Part shown: positions 42,201 through 55,186 of the stretch, in pieces
How the letters are laid out: each line of letters opens with the position of its first letter
Position numbering within the stretch: position 1 is the first letter of the stretch
Source: Zygnema circumcarinatum
Taxonomy: Eukaryota; Streptophyta; Zygnematophyceae; Zygnematales; Zygnemataceae
Assembly (NCBI GenBank): GCA_037447605.1
Contig: CM074804.1
Span: 679,428 to 743,427 of the forward strand
Direction of reading: 5' to 3'
DNA: 64,000 nt
Notes under the pieces: model-generated
The model's database searches: none
The model's input: the letters and a program-made list of their open reading frames with translations, nothing else
Told to the model about the DNA's origin: nothing
Program-made: the position numbers and the translations under genes

Positions 42201-45006
42201 GAGCAAGCTACCAGCCTCTCCAAGCGCGGGCATTCTGCCTTTTACTTGCAACTACCTCAAAGTGGAAGTGGAAGTTTAGACTACGGCACGATTGGGTACA
42301 AGCAGGTGAGATCAGGGTTTCCAAATCGTGGATTTTAGAGCTGAGCGTCATTACCCAGTTTTTGAAGTTGTCAACCATGTGATAAGTCAGAACTCTGGTT
42401 TATGTAACTTAATAGTACTGAAGGAACATTCCAAACACTTCTGAACTTCCGTCATTGAAGCAATGTTCTATGCTTGAAGCTCAAACCTTGTGCTTGGTGC
42501 TTTGTGCTCAACCCTGATGCCTACAACTTTTATGAAGTCTGAGAAACCCTAAAATCGTGTCTGTTGGGAGGTGGGTGGGGTTAACAGTTCATATTAGAAA
42601 GAACCCGAATGGTGCAGACCATCCTGCAATTGGGGTACAATGTTCTGCTGGCGGATGTGGATGCAGTCTGGCTCAGCGATCCCTTTGTTCACATGAAGAG
42701 CTCCAAAATTGACATATATGCACAGGTATTCCGCTCGTTCTGTCGTACTGCAATGCGTATTCCGTTTTACAGTATCAGGTATTAAGAAGGGGAGGTGAAA
42801 ATTTGATAATCTTTATTCCGATGTGTCGTGCTTGCTGTTGAAAGCTTTGGGATCTTAACATCACGAGAGACACGAACAAATGTGCAGTGAAGGTGGAAGG
42901 CGAGTAGTCGTTTAATTTAAGAGTTTGCTCCATTGGTGAGGAATGGGATGGAATTGAGAAGTGGCTTTGCAGCAGCGTTGCCTGCAAAGGAAATCTCATA
43001 CTGTCCTCAACTATAAGCTCTAGTTTTATGTATAGGCTAGGATGACCAGAGATGGGACGTTATATATATGTTACTGTAACCTCTCTCCTCTCTCTGATCT
43101 CTCTCTTCGCCCGTTTTTCTTCTCCATCTCTTTCTTCGCATGTTTCATGTGGCCTTAATTCTCTTTAGTTAGAATCGGGCGATTAGAGCCCAAGAAACTC
43201 TGGAAACTCTGGACTAAATGAAAGCCTTCCTCACGGAATTTGATGAATGGAGTGCAGCTGGAGGATAAGGGCTTTTTGTGCGGAGGGTTCCTTTATTTGC
43301 GGAGCACAAAGAAAGTGGTTAACATGTGGAACACCGTAAGCTGCACTTCCTTGAATCCAAAAGCCTCAATGTGGGTGGGAACGAGTGAGAGAGAGAGAGA
43401 GAAGAGTCGAGAGAGGGAGGGGAGGGGGGACGAAAGTGCTGCGTGTATTCACTTTCCCTAATCCACTGTCCTGTCTGTCTAACTGTCTGAGGTTGCTGGT
43501 TTCCTTAAGCCTCTGGGCTAGGATACAATCCTAGTAGTTTTTTTTTTTTTTTAAATGTGAAGGAGACATCCACCTAGTTGAGATTTATCGTTCTTGACTG
43601 TGTCTCTTCTGTCTATTGTGGGGTTCTGGCATAGCGATGCTTTTATATCGACCGAAAAAAGTGATAGCCGTCTTTTCTACCCGTTGTTGAAGTTCAGGAT
43701 GGAATTGACCTACACAATGGCACCTATGTGGGCAGGTGACCGCGATGTTTGAGAAGACGGTGAAAAAAATGGAGGCCGAAGCACCCACGAAGAAACCTGA
43801 GGAGGTTAAAGATTGGTTGAAAGTAAGGGCCCCCCTTTCTCGCTGTGGAAACTAGGTTCAAAAGCGAAGGCTGGGAGTTCTAGGTTAGGAAGGACAACTT
43901 TTCAGCTCTGCCCTGTCACACCATGCGATGGCTTCACCTCTCCCTCCTCCATGGCCCTCTCCCTCCCTCTCTTCCCCCATCCTTCCCCACCGACCAAGGA
44001 AATTGCCAACTCTAGAGTTCTGAAACATCAAATTGATCAACATTCACCCAAGAAATGTTGACCTTAATTTGCGTCCCAGAGGCTCTTAAAATTCTATCCT
44101 GCAAGTGATCCACAGCACATTTTTTGCCGCTCTTTCATCGTGTCCTCTAACCTTGTTAAATCAGCCTTCTAATCTTATTTTTGAGGAATAGCTTTGCAGC
44201 CCTAACTGGGGGCATAGTGCGTGTATGCCAGTAACAACTTGAAAGTACAAAAGTTTGATTTCTCATCATTTTTTTTCTTTCACTGCTACAGCATTACGAG
44301 CACCTTCACGAGCAGCGCTACCTCAATTACATCGTAGGGAGGAAAGACAGCGACATTGTGGTGAAGGGTCTCGATCAAAACCTCTTCCCAAATGGGAGGC
44401 ATTATTTCGCGAGACAGAAACCGCAGAAGGCGGGAATAAATCCGGTGGTGATACACAACAATTACATTGTTGGAAAGCAGGTGAGGAAATATGTCTAGTT
44501 GGGGGGCTCTCTCTCCCATTCCTGTCCTCTGACGCTTGAAACGTCCTGCCTCCCTCTATCTGTCCACTCTCCCCGTGAGGCCCCGTCTCCTTCTCTAAGC
44601 CACTCGCTCTCGTTTGGCGAATGCGTTCAAAAGACGTCATAAAGCTATTGAGCTGGATTTAAAGCCTTCAATTCTGAATTTTACATTCAGGGAAGAAAGA
44701 GAGGAGCATATACCTGAACTGGCCATCTCTCTGAGATGGATAGTTGTCTCTAGTTGAAGGAGAAAATGGTGGAGAGTTCGAATGATTAGAAAAAAGTTCT
44801 CTGGAAGTTAAATGTTTTCATGATTTCTCACGTTCCTTCGTGATTGTGTGCAGAACAAAACGAGAAGGTTCGTGGAGACTGGGCTCTGGCGGATCGACCC
44901 CGTGAAGAAAAAATGTCTCTGCCTCAGCTGCCGAGCCAAACCAACAGCAGGAGAAACAGAGGTTTTGGGGGGGGGGAGGGAGAGAGGGAAGGAGGGAGAC
45001 AGATAG
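39290..45006 (+). CDS. GT77-type nucleotide-diphospho-sugar transferase, type II membrane protein
   Basis: Exons 39290-40193, 40891-41537, 42081-42305, 42618-42725, 43258-43335, 43736-43822, 44292-44480, 44854-45006; 796 residues. A cytosolic basic tail precedes one membrane segment (MSCLGLALLLIANAAVWL, residues about 79-96). A long N-terminal lumenal region of some 480 residues follows, with FADFNFMS near its start and a Lys/Glu-rich linker around 41220-41400. The C-terminal third is the transferase: SVIAVMTSAGFDDMLENWL, ILQLGYNVLLADVDAVWLSDP with DxD at Asp605/Asp607, FLCGGFLYLRST, and IHNNYIVGKQNKTRRFVETGLW. These match the PF03407 family that includes plant arabinosyl- and xylosyltransferases of wall glycoproteins and pectin. 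An alternative start is the ATG at 39362. The end of exon 2 could also be an internal donor at 41250, which would remove the charged linker. Acceptor sugar unknown. Confidence 0.82.
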
Positions 45007-46438
45007 GTGAGGCGATAAGATGCGAGAGAGCTTTCTTCAAGCAGCCGCAAGGTGCCCGGGAAGCAGGTGCTGCCAAAAGGGCAGCCATGCCGCCGTCCAC
45101 GAATGGTGGTTTTTCTTCTCAAATGTGTACAGCTTCCTCAGCGATTTATTTTATTGGTTGACGGTTTTCCATGTAGACTTAGTTAGGGTGGGCTCTCTCT
45201 TAGGGGCCCGAAAGCGGAGTGGACCCCCAGTGCATATAGTCAGAGCCAGTAGAAGGGGCGAGCTTTCAGCGCAACTCATGCCAAGTTGACGAGAAGAGGG
45301 ACGAGCCTTTTCTTCTCAATAGGGGGCAGATAGTAGTGAATAAATTATGTGCTTTTCTCCAAAAATTGGATGTCTGGAAAGGTCCATTTCCTTCGGCTCC
45401 TTTCTAGTAGGGGGTTCCAGACTTTGGAGAAACACATTTTTGGAATTTCAACCAGTACACGCTTTCTCGAGTAGGTAGTAAATGCGAGATACAAAGTACT
45501 TCCTACAAAGCAGATTCCATATGGTTTTTGAGTCTGAACACCCCCCACTGAATTTACTGTGAACTCAAAAAAGCCCTGAAATGCTAAAACCACTCAGTGG
45601 GAACCGGAACCAAACTGAACTTTGATTTTTCTGGGGTCCAATTACCAGACAAGGGATACTGCCAAGAGCGTCGTCCAATGGCAATCTGCGACTTGTAGGA
45701 AGCCGAATACTAGCAGATCAAATTTAGGAGAAAGCCCATATGTGATTCAGGTTCAACCTTGAAATGCCTTGGCTTTTTTCAAAATTTTCATCCATTCCCA
45801 CACCATTCCCACTTACTCCACATGAGGAAAAGAAAAAAATGCAAAAGAATTGCCGCTAAAACGCTTTCAAAGAACAACGCCACTAAGCAAACACTGCGTG
45901 GAAAGGCCCATAGTGAAGCCCTATTATCGTACAACAGACAGATTTGCTACTCACACCAGCACCCTCCCTGTTCAGTATCTAAATGAGCCCTCAACCCTAG
46001 TGGAAATGATTCCTGAAGGGTGATAGTCGTTGTCTCCATCAATTTCTCCGCCTCCCCCATCCTTCCATCGTTCATCTCCTCATAAAGGGAACCCTGACTT
46101 CCACTACCTACGAACCACTACTAACTTTTCAAAATCGCCTTATGACAAATACATGATGATACATTGACTACCGTTCTTGGAAAATTCCGACTGATTGTCC
46201 CACTGAGCATGAATCGCTGGTGGACGACAGCTTCACTGTGATCCTCCTTTATTAATCCGCAGCTCCACTACTGACTGCCGGTACCTATCTCAGTCCATTC
46301 TGCCTCATGCCTTTCATAGCACAACTTTTTCCTCAGAGCATCCGTCCGCGAAGTCCGACTACATCAAGAAGACTCTTCTCACACATATTCCCATTATCTA
46401 CAAATCCTCGAATATGCACTGAGAGACCTCCTCTCCCT
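45007..46438. other. Intergenic between convergent genes
   Basis: Lies between the 3' ends of the GT77-type gene and the MECR-like gene. Both 3' untranslated regions should be here. I see no gene, tandem repeat or mobile element in it. Confidence 0.4.
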
Positions 46439-48480
46439 TCATCCTGCAAGGAGCACTTTGGCATGCTGCCCAGGTTTGAAAGTTTCCTCCACTGCCACTT
46501 TGTACTCCGAAAGGTTGAACACTTTTCCAACGGGGGGCACCATCACTCCCGCCTGCAGCAGTCCCATAACTTGTCTCCCTAAGGCAGCTTTCTCTTCTAC
46601 AGTTCCATGCTTTCCTTCCAACCAACGTGCAAGAGAAAATCCCTCAAGCCGTACACCTCTGCATTGCACGAGGAAGCCACAACTTTTCCATGAATATCAT
46701 AAATGTTGTCGTCTGAAAACTAGAGACAACACTTCGTATATCAATTCCAAAGCTAGCAGGGCCTCCTGCATTCATTCTCTTCAAACCTAGGGGGCTACAG
46801 CATACACTCCATTCGGCTGAAGAAACTTCACCTGTGAAGCAAGTCTGCACTTCCAACCGTGACATCCGGTCCTCCAAGCCATCCGTAAAGCATAACGGTT
46901 CCTTGTTTCCTCACACACCGTGCAAGAAGGGCGCTCATGGTTGGCCCACCAACTGGATCCACCGCCGCATAGGCGCCCCTCCCACCTGTTATTTCCATAA
47001 CTCTAGTTGACGTGTCCTCATCTTCAAAAGGGATCACCTGAAAGGTCGCGTTTGAGCATATCAATAAGCCAAAGCAGCAAACTGGGTTGTAAGTTCAGAA
47101 TCGATGCTTAACTAATCTCCTTTTCTGCATAGGTGAGGGGCATTCATGGACCGATCAGCATCCTCTGTCATATTCTTGGCATCATTCTTAGCTACTACGA
47201 CAAGGATGTTTTCCTCAGCACTCTATTGATTACTAAAGTGGCACTCTAGCTGTTATAACCTTGCAGACTGTTTGGTTTACCTCATCTGCTCCCAGGGCGA
47301 CAAGCTCAGCCACGAGTCGGTCACTCCGCCTCCGAATCAAGTTGATGGTTTTGAGTCCCTGGCTGTGGGCATACTGAATGAGCTGCCGGCCCAGCGCCAA
47401 ACCTGCTGCTGATTGGAGGAGATACCCTCCCTTTGGAACTTGTAGCATCTGCAAATGGTAAAATAAGCAGAAATGGTTCAACAACGGAAGTAATCCACAA
47501 TGGTGCAAAATATAAGGTTAGAGATTTTTTTAAGTTCAAACATGGTATGGAAAATTTTCCGCGCTGACAAGCCTTCACCTCTGAAGCCGGTACAAACGCA
47601 TGGAATGCATGTGCCTGCATGCAAACTTCAGCAAGCCCTGGCTTTAAAGACTATACCAAAAATCCGTAGCGATAGAAACTATGTGGCCCTGAGAGCTTTA
47701 TGAAAGTAGAGACTTCTGAGTATCAACTCAATATAATATACGACATCGCTACAAAAAGAATGCTGCGAAGCAGCCTACATGGAAGAGTGCACAGAGGGAA
47801 ATGTAGAGCAAGAATAAAAGTAGCCGCTTACATCCAGTAGCCCACAAATGGTCCAGGGGTTCACCACCGATTGCGCTGCCACCTCATCAGAAATGTCACC
47901 TGGAACCAACAACAGCTCAGCTTCATTCACTTTCACATATTCCTGCCAGGAGCCCTCTCCCTGCAGAGCACTTCTCAGGAGAATTGGAACTACTCTGTCT
48001 CCCACCTGCAAATATGACGAAAGAACCTCTTCGAATGTCGGTTCACTGCTTGCAAAACAAGGGCGAAGGGCTGTGCAAAAGGCACCAAACCAGTTTTCCA
48101 TTCCAGTTCGTTCCAAAAATGCCAGACACCCAAAAGGAAAGAGATTAAGTACTCACCCTAACAGATGTCACATTGCTCCCAACAGCTTCCACGGTCCCCA
48201 TCCCTTCCTCTCCCGGAGTCAGTGGCCGTCTCTCTGAAGCCTCCCTGATGCTGGAACCGATTCGAAGGACGTCAGCAGCACTGACAGGGCGGCAGAGAAG
48301 ACGAACAAGGACCTCCTCCTTCTCCAACTCCCCCGGTTTATCCTTTTGGTCATTCAAGAAACATCTGTCGACAGCAGCCCGCCATGGATCCTCCCCTGCC
48401 TGCTCTATCGAGGAACACCCCAATAGTTCCTCCATGGAAGCCTTCAGATGGACCTGCACTGCGCGCTGCCGAGACGCCAT
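46439..48480 (-). CDS. Medium-chain reductase, MECR/quinone-oxidoreductase-like
   Basis: Exons 48480-48157, 48005-47832, 47448-47281, 47037-46832, 46658-46439; 363 residues. It belongs to the zinc-independent branch of the medium-chain dehydrogenase/reductase superfamily, NADPH-dependent. The N-terminal catalytic part has EEVLVRLLCRPVSAADVLRI and GMGTVEAVGSNVTSVRVGDRVV. The Rossmann fold follows: QSAAGLALGRQLIQYAHSQ with a following TINLIRRR, the pattern seen in mitochondrial trans-2-enoyl-CoA reductases (MECR/ETR1), then AVDPVGGPTMSALL, VMLYGWLGG and LEGFSLARWLEG. MECR catalyses the last step of mitochondrial fatty acid synthesis. No organellar presequence is evident from this ATG, and the first 40 residues are not family-like, so the exact activity is uncertain. 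No Zn-binding Cys/His set is seen. It is divergent from the MRF-type gene. Confidence 0.78.
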
Positions 48481-48633
48481 GGCTGGCAGACCCGAGCTCG
48501 GGGGGCGGGCAGACGGGGGGGGGGCAAAGCGGCTCTGCAGCAAACCGAGTTTTTGATGAAAAACCAGAATCTGAAAGCTGAGTTTGGAATCTAGACGGGG
48601 GTACAAATGGACGAGACAAATACCTGCTTAAGC

Positions 48634-48985
48634 CGTTGGATCCGCCGTTCGATTGAATCAACTTGAACCGTTAGATCTGCGATCGTGCGGCGATAGATGA
48701 CTTCACTGGATAATATGCAGTTGAGCCATTTGCTTTGAAGGAGGAGTGTGCACCGTTGGATACGACATCCCTGTGCCGTTCGATTGAATGTACCTTTCCC
48801 GTTAGATCCAGCTCACTTGCACCGTTGGATTTTTGTTTTCCTTTCAGCCGTTCGATTGGGTCATCCTGGGTCGTTCGATCAAACCAACCTACACCGTTGG
48901 ATGTACTGCAATCTTGCCGCTCTGTCGTCCGATGAAAATTACAAAACCACCGTTGGATGCGACACTTTCCCGCCGTTAGATGCAG
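48634..48985. promoter_or_regulatory. Array of CCGTTNGAT motifs upstream of the MECR-like gene
   Basis: About eleven perfect CCGTTNGAT words (N is G, C or A) plus two near matches (TCGTTCGAT, TCGTCCGAT) in roughly 350 bp, spaced irregularly by 12-80 nt and all in the same orientation. The intervening DNA is not repeated, so this is a motif array and not a simple tandem repeat. It starts about 155 nt upstream of the MECR-like start codon, reading ATCNAACGG toward that gene. What binds it is unknown to me. Confidence 0.7.
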
Positions 48986-50759
48986 TCTTTCGAACCTAAA
49001 AATTTCGATTCTAAATCCGCCAATCGTTTGCTTCCACGTAGCCTATAGACTCGATACGCTCTTCTCTATGTTCCGTTTCATGTGAGCAGCGTTGAACTGA
49101 ACATGGAGCTTTACGAGCGTCCGAGCGAAGCACTGGCCGCCAGCCTCACGCTGATGACGTGGCACTTCGCACGTGTGGTTCCAGACTGTGCTGACGCGGC
49201 AGCACCACGTCAGCCCCTCCTGCTGCCAGCGCCTCCTTCCCTGCTCCTCATCCTCCCCCTCCAGCAGCAGCAGCAGCAGGAGCTGCCGTGGCGCGCCTTG
49301 GAGCAGACGCAAGGGCCGAGCTATAGAGGACTTGTGGGGCCCATTCGGCACTCGTTTGCAAGGGGCTGTAGCGGTTGTCTGCTTGGAGGAGAGGGCGCGG
49401 AGGAGGGGTTCAGAAGTGACAGGGTTTGGAGGGAATCTTGACCATCTTAGAGAGAGGCTTGAAAGGGGCTTTTTTAGGTGCAGGACATACAGACGCGTGG
49501 ATTGGACTCTGTTTGGATTGGTGAGTGGGGAGAGGGGAGGGAGAGCGAGGCACTGGAGGATGAGCTGGTCAATTGTAATGAGAGAGAAGTATCCATGGCA
49601 GTTTTTTAGACAGAATTGAATGGAAGGGAAGGAGCGCATGGAGAATGAATTTTGGCTCAAATTGATTGGCCCTATTCATGTAATTAAAAAATGCGATAGA
49701 AGAAAGCGTTGAGGAACTTTATGTGGCTACTCACTTGGCCTCCACGTCCTTGGTTCAATTGCTTTGTGCTTTCAAACTACACATTTTCCACCTCTTCATT
49801 GTTTCGACTGGTCTGTAAGGCGTAGTAATCGCGTAGCATTCAAATTTGTTGGCATAATTTGCAATGGTTCGGCCGCTTAAATATGTTCTCTTCACTTGTT
49901 TACTTTTTGAAGTTGTTGAAAGCGTTCTTTCATCCTTCAGTCGTTGCTTGGATGTTGCCAGCTTGCATGGCCCGCTTGCAACAGTAAGGAAAGTCTTGAA
50001 AAGCCGTGTTTGTCATCTGAAGGATTTTTTTAAATTATTTATTTTCACAATTGTCGCAATCGCGAAAAGCAGAGCAAAGTAGGTCTTTTTACGGTCCATT
50101 CCATTAATGCGTCAAATTTTCAACTGCTCAATTAAAGAGGTCGCAAAGCTGCTTCCCGTTGCGTGGAAGCCTATGAGACCACAAGACTTATTTGTACAGT
50201 GCACCTTCTTTCTTGTAGGCGGCATTTGCATTAATTTGCGTGTGGTGCCTGCGTCGATATAAGTCTTGTTTAAACCAAGGACCTGCAGTTACAATGTTTT
50301 GTATTTGGCTATTTTTGGTTACTTGGGATTCTGAAAAAGCTGGATTGCTCGTTATGTTTAGAAAGTTAAATGTCTCATTAGTTACACTGGCTCGGGCTTA
50401 GGCAGCATCTTATTGCATTCAGGTTTTTTGGATAGGACGGTCCTTTAGCTTGCAGCAGTCATATCTGTAAATGTTTATTTCTTGCCAACAACGTGTTTAC
50501 ACAAGCGTGGGAATAGCCAGCATACTACAACATTTCGTGGTTAAAGCGCACACTTGGACTCATTTAATGTTTTTGTGGCCAATCGAATGTTAAGTCGCGG
50601 AAAACTCACACTGGTTTTTTATGTTTGGCGTGAAGCTAAATGAAGGGTTTCATAAGAAATGTTTTTTTTTTTTTGTTTTGTTCCAGAGGTGGCCAGGAAG
50701 CTTGGTGACAAGACTGCCTTAGTGCAGTTAAGCGAGCGAGAAACCAGTTTTTCCAAATC
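48986..50759 (+). other. Upstream region and probable 5' untranslated exon/intron of the MRF-type gene
   Basis: The left part carries TGACGTGGC (about 49154) and a CAG-rich stretch near 49264-49282. Then about 1.2 kb of AT-richer DNA without recognisable coding sequence leads to the first coding exon. Plant MRF genes commonly have an intron in the 5' leader, so a leader exon near 49200-49500 is plausible but unproven. No other gene is supported. Confidence 0.35.
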
Positions 50760-53700
50760 ATGTCGGAATCTACGCAGGAGGGCTTTTTGACCGAGCATCA
50801 GCGTGAGGTATTTGATGCAGTGGCACAGGACCGTGAGCCCGTTAAGGAAGCCACTGGACCTCGACCTCGCATTGAGCACGCAACTAAGCATGCACCTGTT
50901 TTCAGCAAGCATCATCATGTGATTGCACCGAAGCAGGAAAGGAGGTCACATACAGTAAAGAATGGGCGGCCCAAGAAAGGTCAGCAAGAAGCAGAACGAT
51001 TTATTTTTGGACTGCGGCACTCGTTGTGTCTTGCATCTCATTGAAAGTTAAAATCATTGTCGTTGTAGAACCCTGAACGCTGAATTCTAGGTTTTGGCAT
51101 AGATTGAGTGATTGTCGCAGTTGATCATTGGGTTCTCACTGTACCACACTTGAGTCATTCAGAACATTACCCTTTTTTTTGCCTTGAATTCAAGGTCTTC
51201 CTTTAGTCCTGGTCTTGAGCATGTGTTTGGATGTCTTGCCTCTCGTTCTCACATTCAAAATGTTGAAGTTAAGATTTTTTTTTTCTGGTTGGGATCTATG
51301 TCAGCAGGTGGAGGTGGAGGAAGGGGGACTTGGGGCAATCCACTCATCCCCTATACCGATTATGACAATTCTGACCCGAGGGATCCAAACTACGATGACG
51401 GATTGGTGAGTGCTAGCCACTCTGTAATTTCAGTGACGCAGTCACTCCAGTAGCTCACTGTTTTTGCAGTTGATTGATGCCATTCAAGCTGTTGGACTGA
51501 ATGCGGGTAGAGTCTCAAAGATGACGAGATCCTTACTAGGCTAGTTGCACATGCATTAACACAATGCTAGCATGTGCAGGGGTCGTACTTGACGCAGTTT
51601 TTGTTGGAGACTGTGTTCTTTACAGGAGTCCTACGAACTGCTGGGAGCCCCCTTAGCAGAGTCAGTAGAGGAATATAAGGCAAGGGTTGTTGCTGTTTTG
51701 GAGGAATACTTTGATTCAGGAGATATACCAACGGCTGCTGCTGATCTCACTGACCTGGGCTCCGCTAGTTATCACCATTATTTCATAAAGAGGTTAATCT
51801 CTCTTGCTCTCGATCGCCATGATCGTGAGAAGGAGATGGCCGCGTCTCTCCTCTCAGCGCTTTACGTTGATGTTATTCAGCCAGAACAGGTGTCAAAAGG
51901 TTTTTCTCGCTTACTAGAATCTGTGGAGGACTTGGAGATAGACTGTCCTGATGCTGCCGACGTTGTTGCTCTATTCCTAGCACGAGCTGTGGTGGATGAC
52001 ATTCTGCCTCCTTCCTTTCTGTCGAAGACGAAGAAAGACTTCCCTGAAGAGTCAAAGGGTGCAGCAGTGATACATATGGCAGAATCCCATTTAGCTACCC
52101 CACATCACGCAGAGAGAATAGAGAGGGCTTGGGGAGGAATAGGAAAGCCCACAGTAGAGGGTGCCAAGACCAAAATTGTACAACTATTGAAGGAATACGT
52201 AGTCAGCGGTGACACTGCAGAGGCTTGCCGCTGCATTCGTGAGCTAAATCTGCCATTCTTCCATCATGAGGTGGGTACGGTGACCTGATGTGATGTTGTT
52301 TGTACTATAGTGCTGATTCAGACGCATTGGCAAGTTTCAGATGGGCAGGTCAGCAGTTGTGTCCGCATAAACTCGTTTTGTTAGGGCTTTCAAACCTTCT
52401 GCAACATACATACCGAGAATTCTGTGGTCCGGCTCAGTTTTCAGCAATAAATGCCAATATATAGGTTTATGTCAGCATCTAGAGCGAACACGACATGTAG
52501 TATATGGAGAGTAGGAGAGGATGCAAGTTTTCGTCTATCCTATCTAACATCGGAGTTGACAATTGTTATATCTTGTTTCCTTTGTGCAGGTGGTGAAGAA
52601 GGCTCTGACGATGGCTATGGATGAGCGGGACAGTGGTGAAAATCAATTGTTGAGGCTTCTGAAAGAAACTGCGGAAGAGGGACTGGTTTCCATCAATCAA
52701 ATGACGAAGGGGTTTAGCAGGTTGTTCGATGCAATCGATGACCTTGTACTAGATATTCCAAATGCAAGAGAGCTTCTGCAAAACTATGTGGCTAGAGCCA
52801 CAGCAGAGGGATGGTTGGGGCACACATTCGCGGACAATGTCTCAAAGGAGTTGGTGGCTGCCGAATTATCAGCGCATCTATCTGAGGCGAAGACTTTACA
52901 GAGCTACAAGCAGAAATCAACGGAAATAGTCCTGGAATTTTTTGAGAGTGGTGACGTAGGTGAAGTTTCACGCAGCTTAGAGGAGCTAGCATTTCCAGAC
53001 CTGCTCCATTTGTTCGTGAAAAAACTGATCACACTGGCAATGGATCGCAAAAACCGTGAAAAGGAAATGGCCTCAGGGTTATTGTCATCTCTTTACCCGG
53101 AAGTCCTGCCAGTTGATCAGGTTGAAGCAGCTTGCACTAATTTGCTGAATTCAGTGGACGATCTCGCTTTAGACATACCGCATGCAGCTGATGAACTTGC
53201 TCTGTTCATATCCCGAGCAGTAGTGGATGATATTTTGGCGCCTCTCTATTTGACTTGGGCTCGTGAAGCCTTTAGTGAGGGCGGTCTTGCAGCCAGTGTG
53301 GTGCGCGCAGCGCAGGCCATGCTAGGGGCACGTCATGCAGGAGAGAGAATTCTTCGCTGCTGGGGGGGGGCATCAGGGAGGACAGTCGATGATGCAAAGG
53401 AGAAGATCGCCCGGTTGTTGGAAGAGTTCGAAACGGGAGGCGAGATGGCTGAAGCTTGCCAGTGCATGAGGGACTTAGATCTCCCATTTTTTCACCATGA
53501 GGTAAGGCATGAGGCATAAGAAAGCAGTTTTGGATAGCAGAGCTGCGGTATGGTTGTCGGTAGTTGTTGAAGTTGCATGTTCAGTTCATCAATGCAGGTC
53601 GGATGGATGCATGGGTGCAAGCTAATGCATGGACATTGATATCTCTTCACAGATGGTTGCAGTAGCACCCTGCCTGATAGATGGTCTGGCACGTCATCAG

Positions 53701-54132
53701 CTTCAAAAAAAAAAGAAGAAGAAGAAGAAGGCATAGAGAATATTCATCTGTATCAGAATGAATTGCACGCTAAAAAGTCTCCAATGTCATCTTGACTTGC
53801 TGCACCAATCGACTGCATGTTTGCAGATTGTAAAAAAGGCACTGGTTATGGCGATGGAGAAGCAGACCGACCGTCCTTTGTTGTTATTGCAAGAATGCTC
53901 AAACGAGAGCCTGATTAGCACAAGCCAAATGAGTAAAGGATTTGCCCGAGTTCAAGATGCCTTGGCCGACCTTGAGCTCGATATACCTGACGCAAGAAAC
54001 AGGTTCAAGACTTATGTCAAGCAGGCAAAGGAGGGAGGTTGGCTGCCGCCCGCATTCGAGGTGGACTTGAAGGAACATGTGCCGTCAGAGAGTATGGGGG
54101 AAGGTCTGGATAATGGAAGAGGGGGAGATTAG
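50760..54132 (+). CDS. MRF: MA3-domain translation regulatory factor (MRF, PDCD4-like) with four MA3 domains
   Basis: Exons 50760-50979, 51308-51405, 51626-52270, 52590-53501, 53827-54132; 726 residues. Plant MRF proteins associate with eIF4A and ribosomes and modulate translation downstream of TOR; animals have the related PDCD4. The basic leader starts with EGFLTEHQREV and has the family box RSHTVKNGRPKKG joined across intron 1 to GGGGGRGTWGNPL and DPRDPNYDDGL. Four MA3 domains follow, starting near KARVVAVLEEYFDSGD, AKTKIVQLLKEYVVSGD, KSTEIVLEFFESGDVGE and AKEKIARLLEEFETGGE. Domains 1 and 3 share HYFIKRLISLALDR/LFVKKLITLAMDR and domains 2 and 4 share VVKKALTMAMDE/IVKKALVMAMEK, so the gene has an internal two-fold duplication. 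Introns 3 and 4 sit at the equivalent FFHHE site in domains 2 and 4, supporting that. Confidence 0.93.
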
Positions 54133-55186
54133 GAGGAACTAAAGCATGTAGCGAAGTGTAAGTAGAGCAGGGAATGAGTTTAGAGCCGGCTTTTGGGGGA
54201 GTAAGGGTATAGGCGGTTGACCGGAGGCTCTTCTTTCTCTCTCTCTCTTCTCTCTCTCCCTGCAGCCTGTACTTGTGGGAGAGGCTTTCATGTTATCGGG
54301 CCGAACTCGAACAGGACTTCACTCATATCTGCCTCAGAAGAACTATAAGGGAAGGGTGATGCAGGCTTGAGGGGGTGCGTTCTGAATCTCAATGAGGCAT
54401 TTGTACAAATCGTTTTGAAGCCAAGTGAAGCTCGAAATCTTGTGACTCTCGGAACTTAGTCAGGCTAGTGGGGATGCTCGGCTGCTGCAATTGATCACCT
54501 TTCAAACCCCTTTCTGCTCGTGTTGTCTGCATGAAGGTATGGGAAGCTAATGGGATGTGGGGCATTTGAACTGCATGCAGAATTGACCGCTGCTTGCCGA
54601 CTGTAAGGGTTATGTCTCGTTCGTACTTCTCAATGAAGGAACATGTGTTGTTTATTCATAAACTACAGCCCTTTGAATCGCGTACGACATAGAATGAAGC
54701 TTGGTAAAGTCGTTGACTATATAGAAAGACCTGCAGGTTGATAGCTCTGTCACAGTAGGCGGTTTGTCATCCTCTACATCTGTGGTTGTGGTAGCCTGTC
54801 CATTAGTAACACTCGAAGCGCAAAAAACACCCTAACATGAAACAAAAATTCCCTTCACTGAGGAGAACAACACAGACTTCTCGTCCTCACCCCTTAGCGA
54901 CAATTCGCTCACCTACATTTCCTCCCCTTGACAGTATCCGGAGTGCCGTTAGAATCGTATGGACCCTCACACCTTCTGTACTTAGTTCGAAAACCGGAAT
55001 CGAAATTCCTCACACCCTCCTTAATCCCAACACACCCAGTAGGGGGGCTCATTCTCAGCTTTCGCAATTCAGATTCTAAAACAGCTCCTTCCTGTTCATA
55101 ACTCAGATCTTCACCCGAAAACAATATGGAGTTCGAGTTTGCTCTCGAAGGGTGCGTTTTCATAGTTCAACTTCATCGAAGAAAAA
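54133..55186. other. Intergenic, downstream of the MRF-type gene
   Basis: Probable 3' untranslated region followed by unremarkable DNA with a (CT)n patch at 54236-54260. Nothing else is recognisable. Confidence 0.4.
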
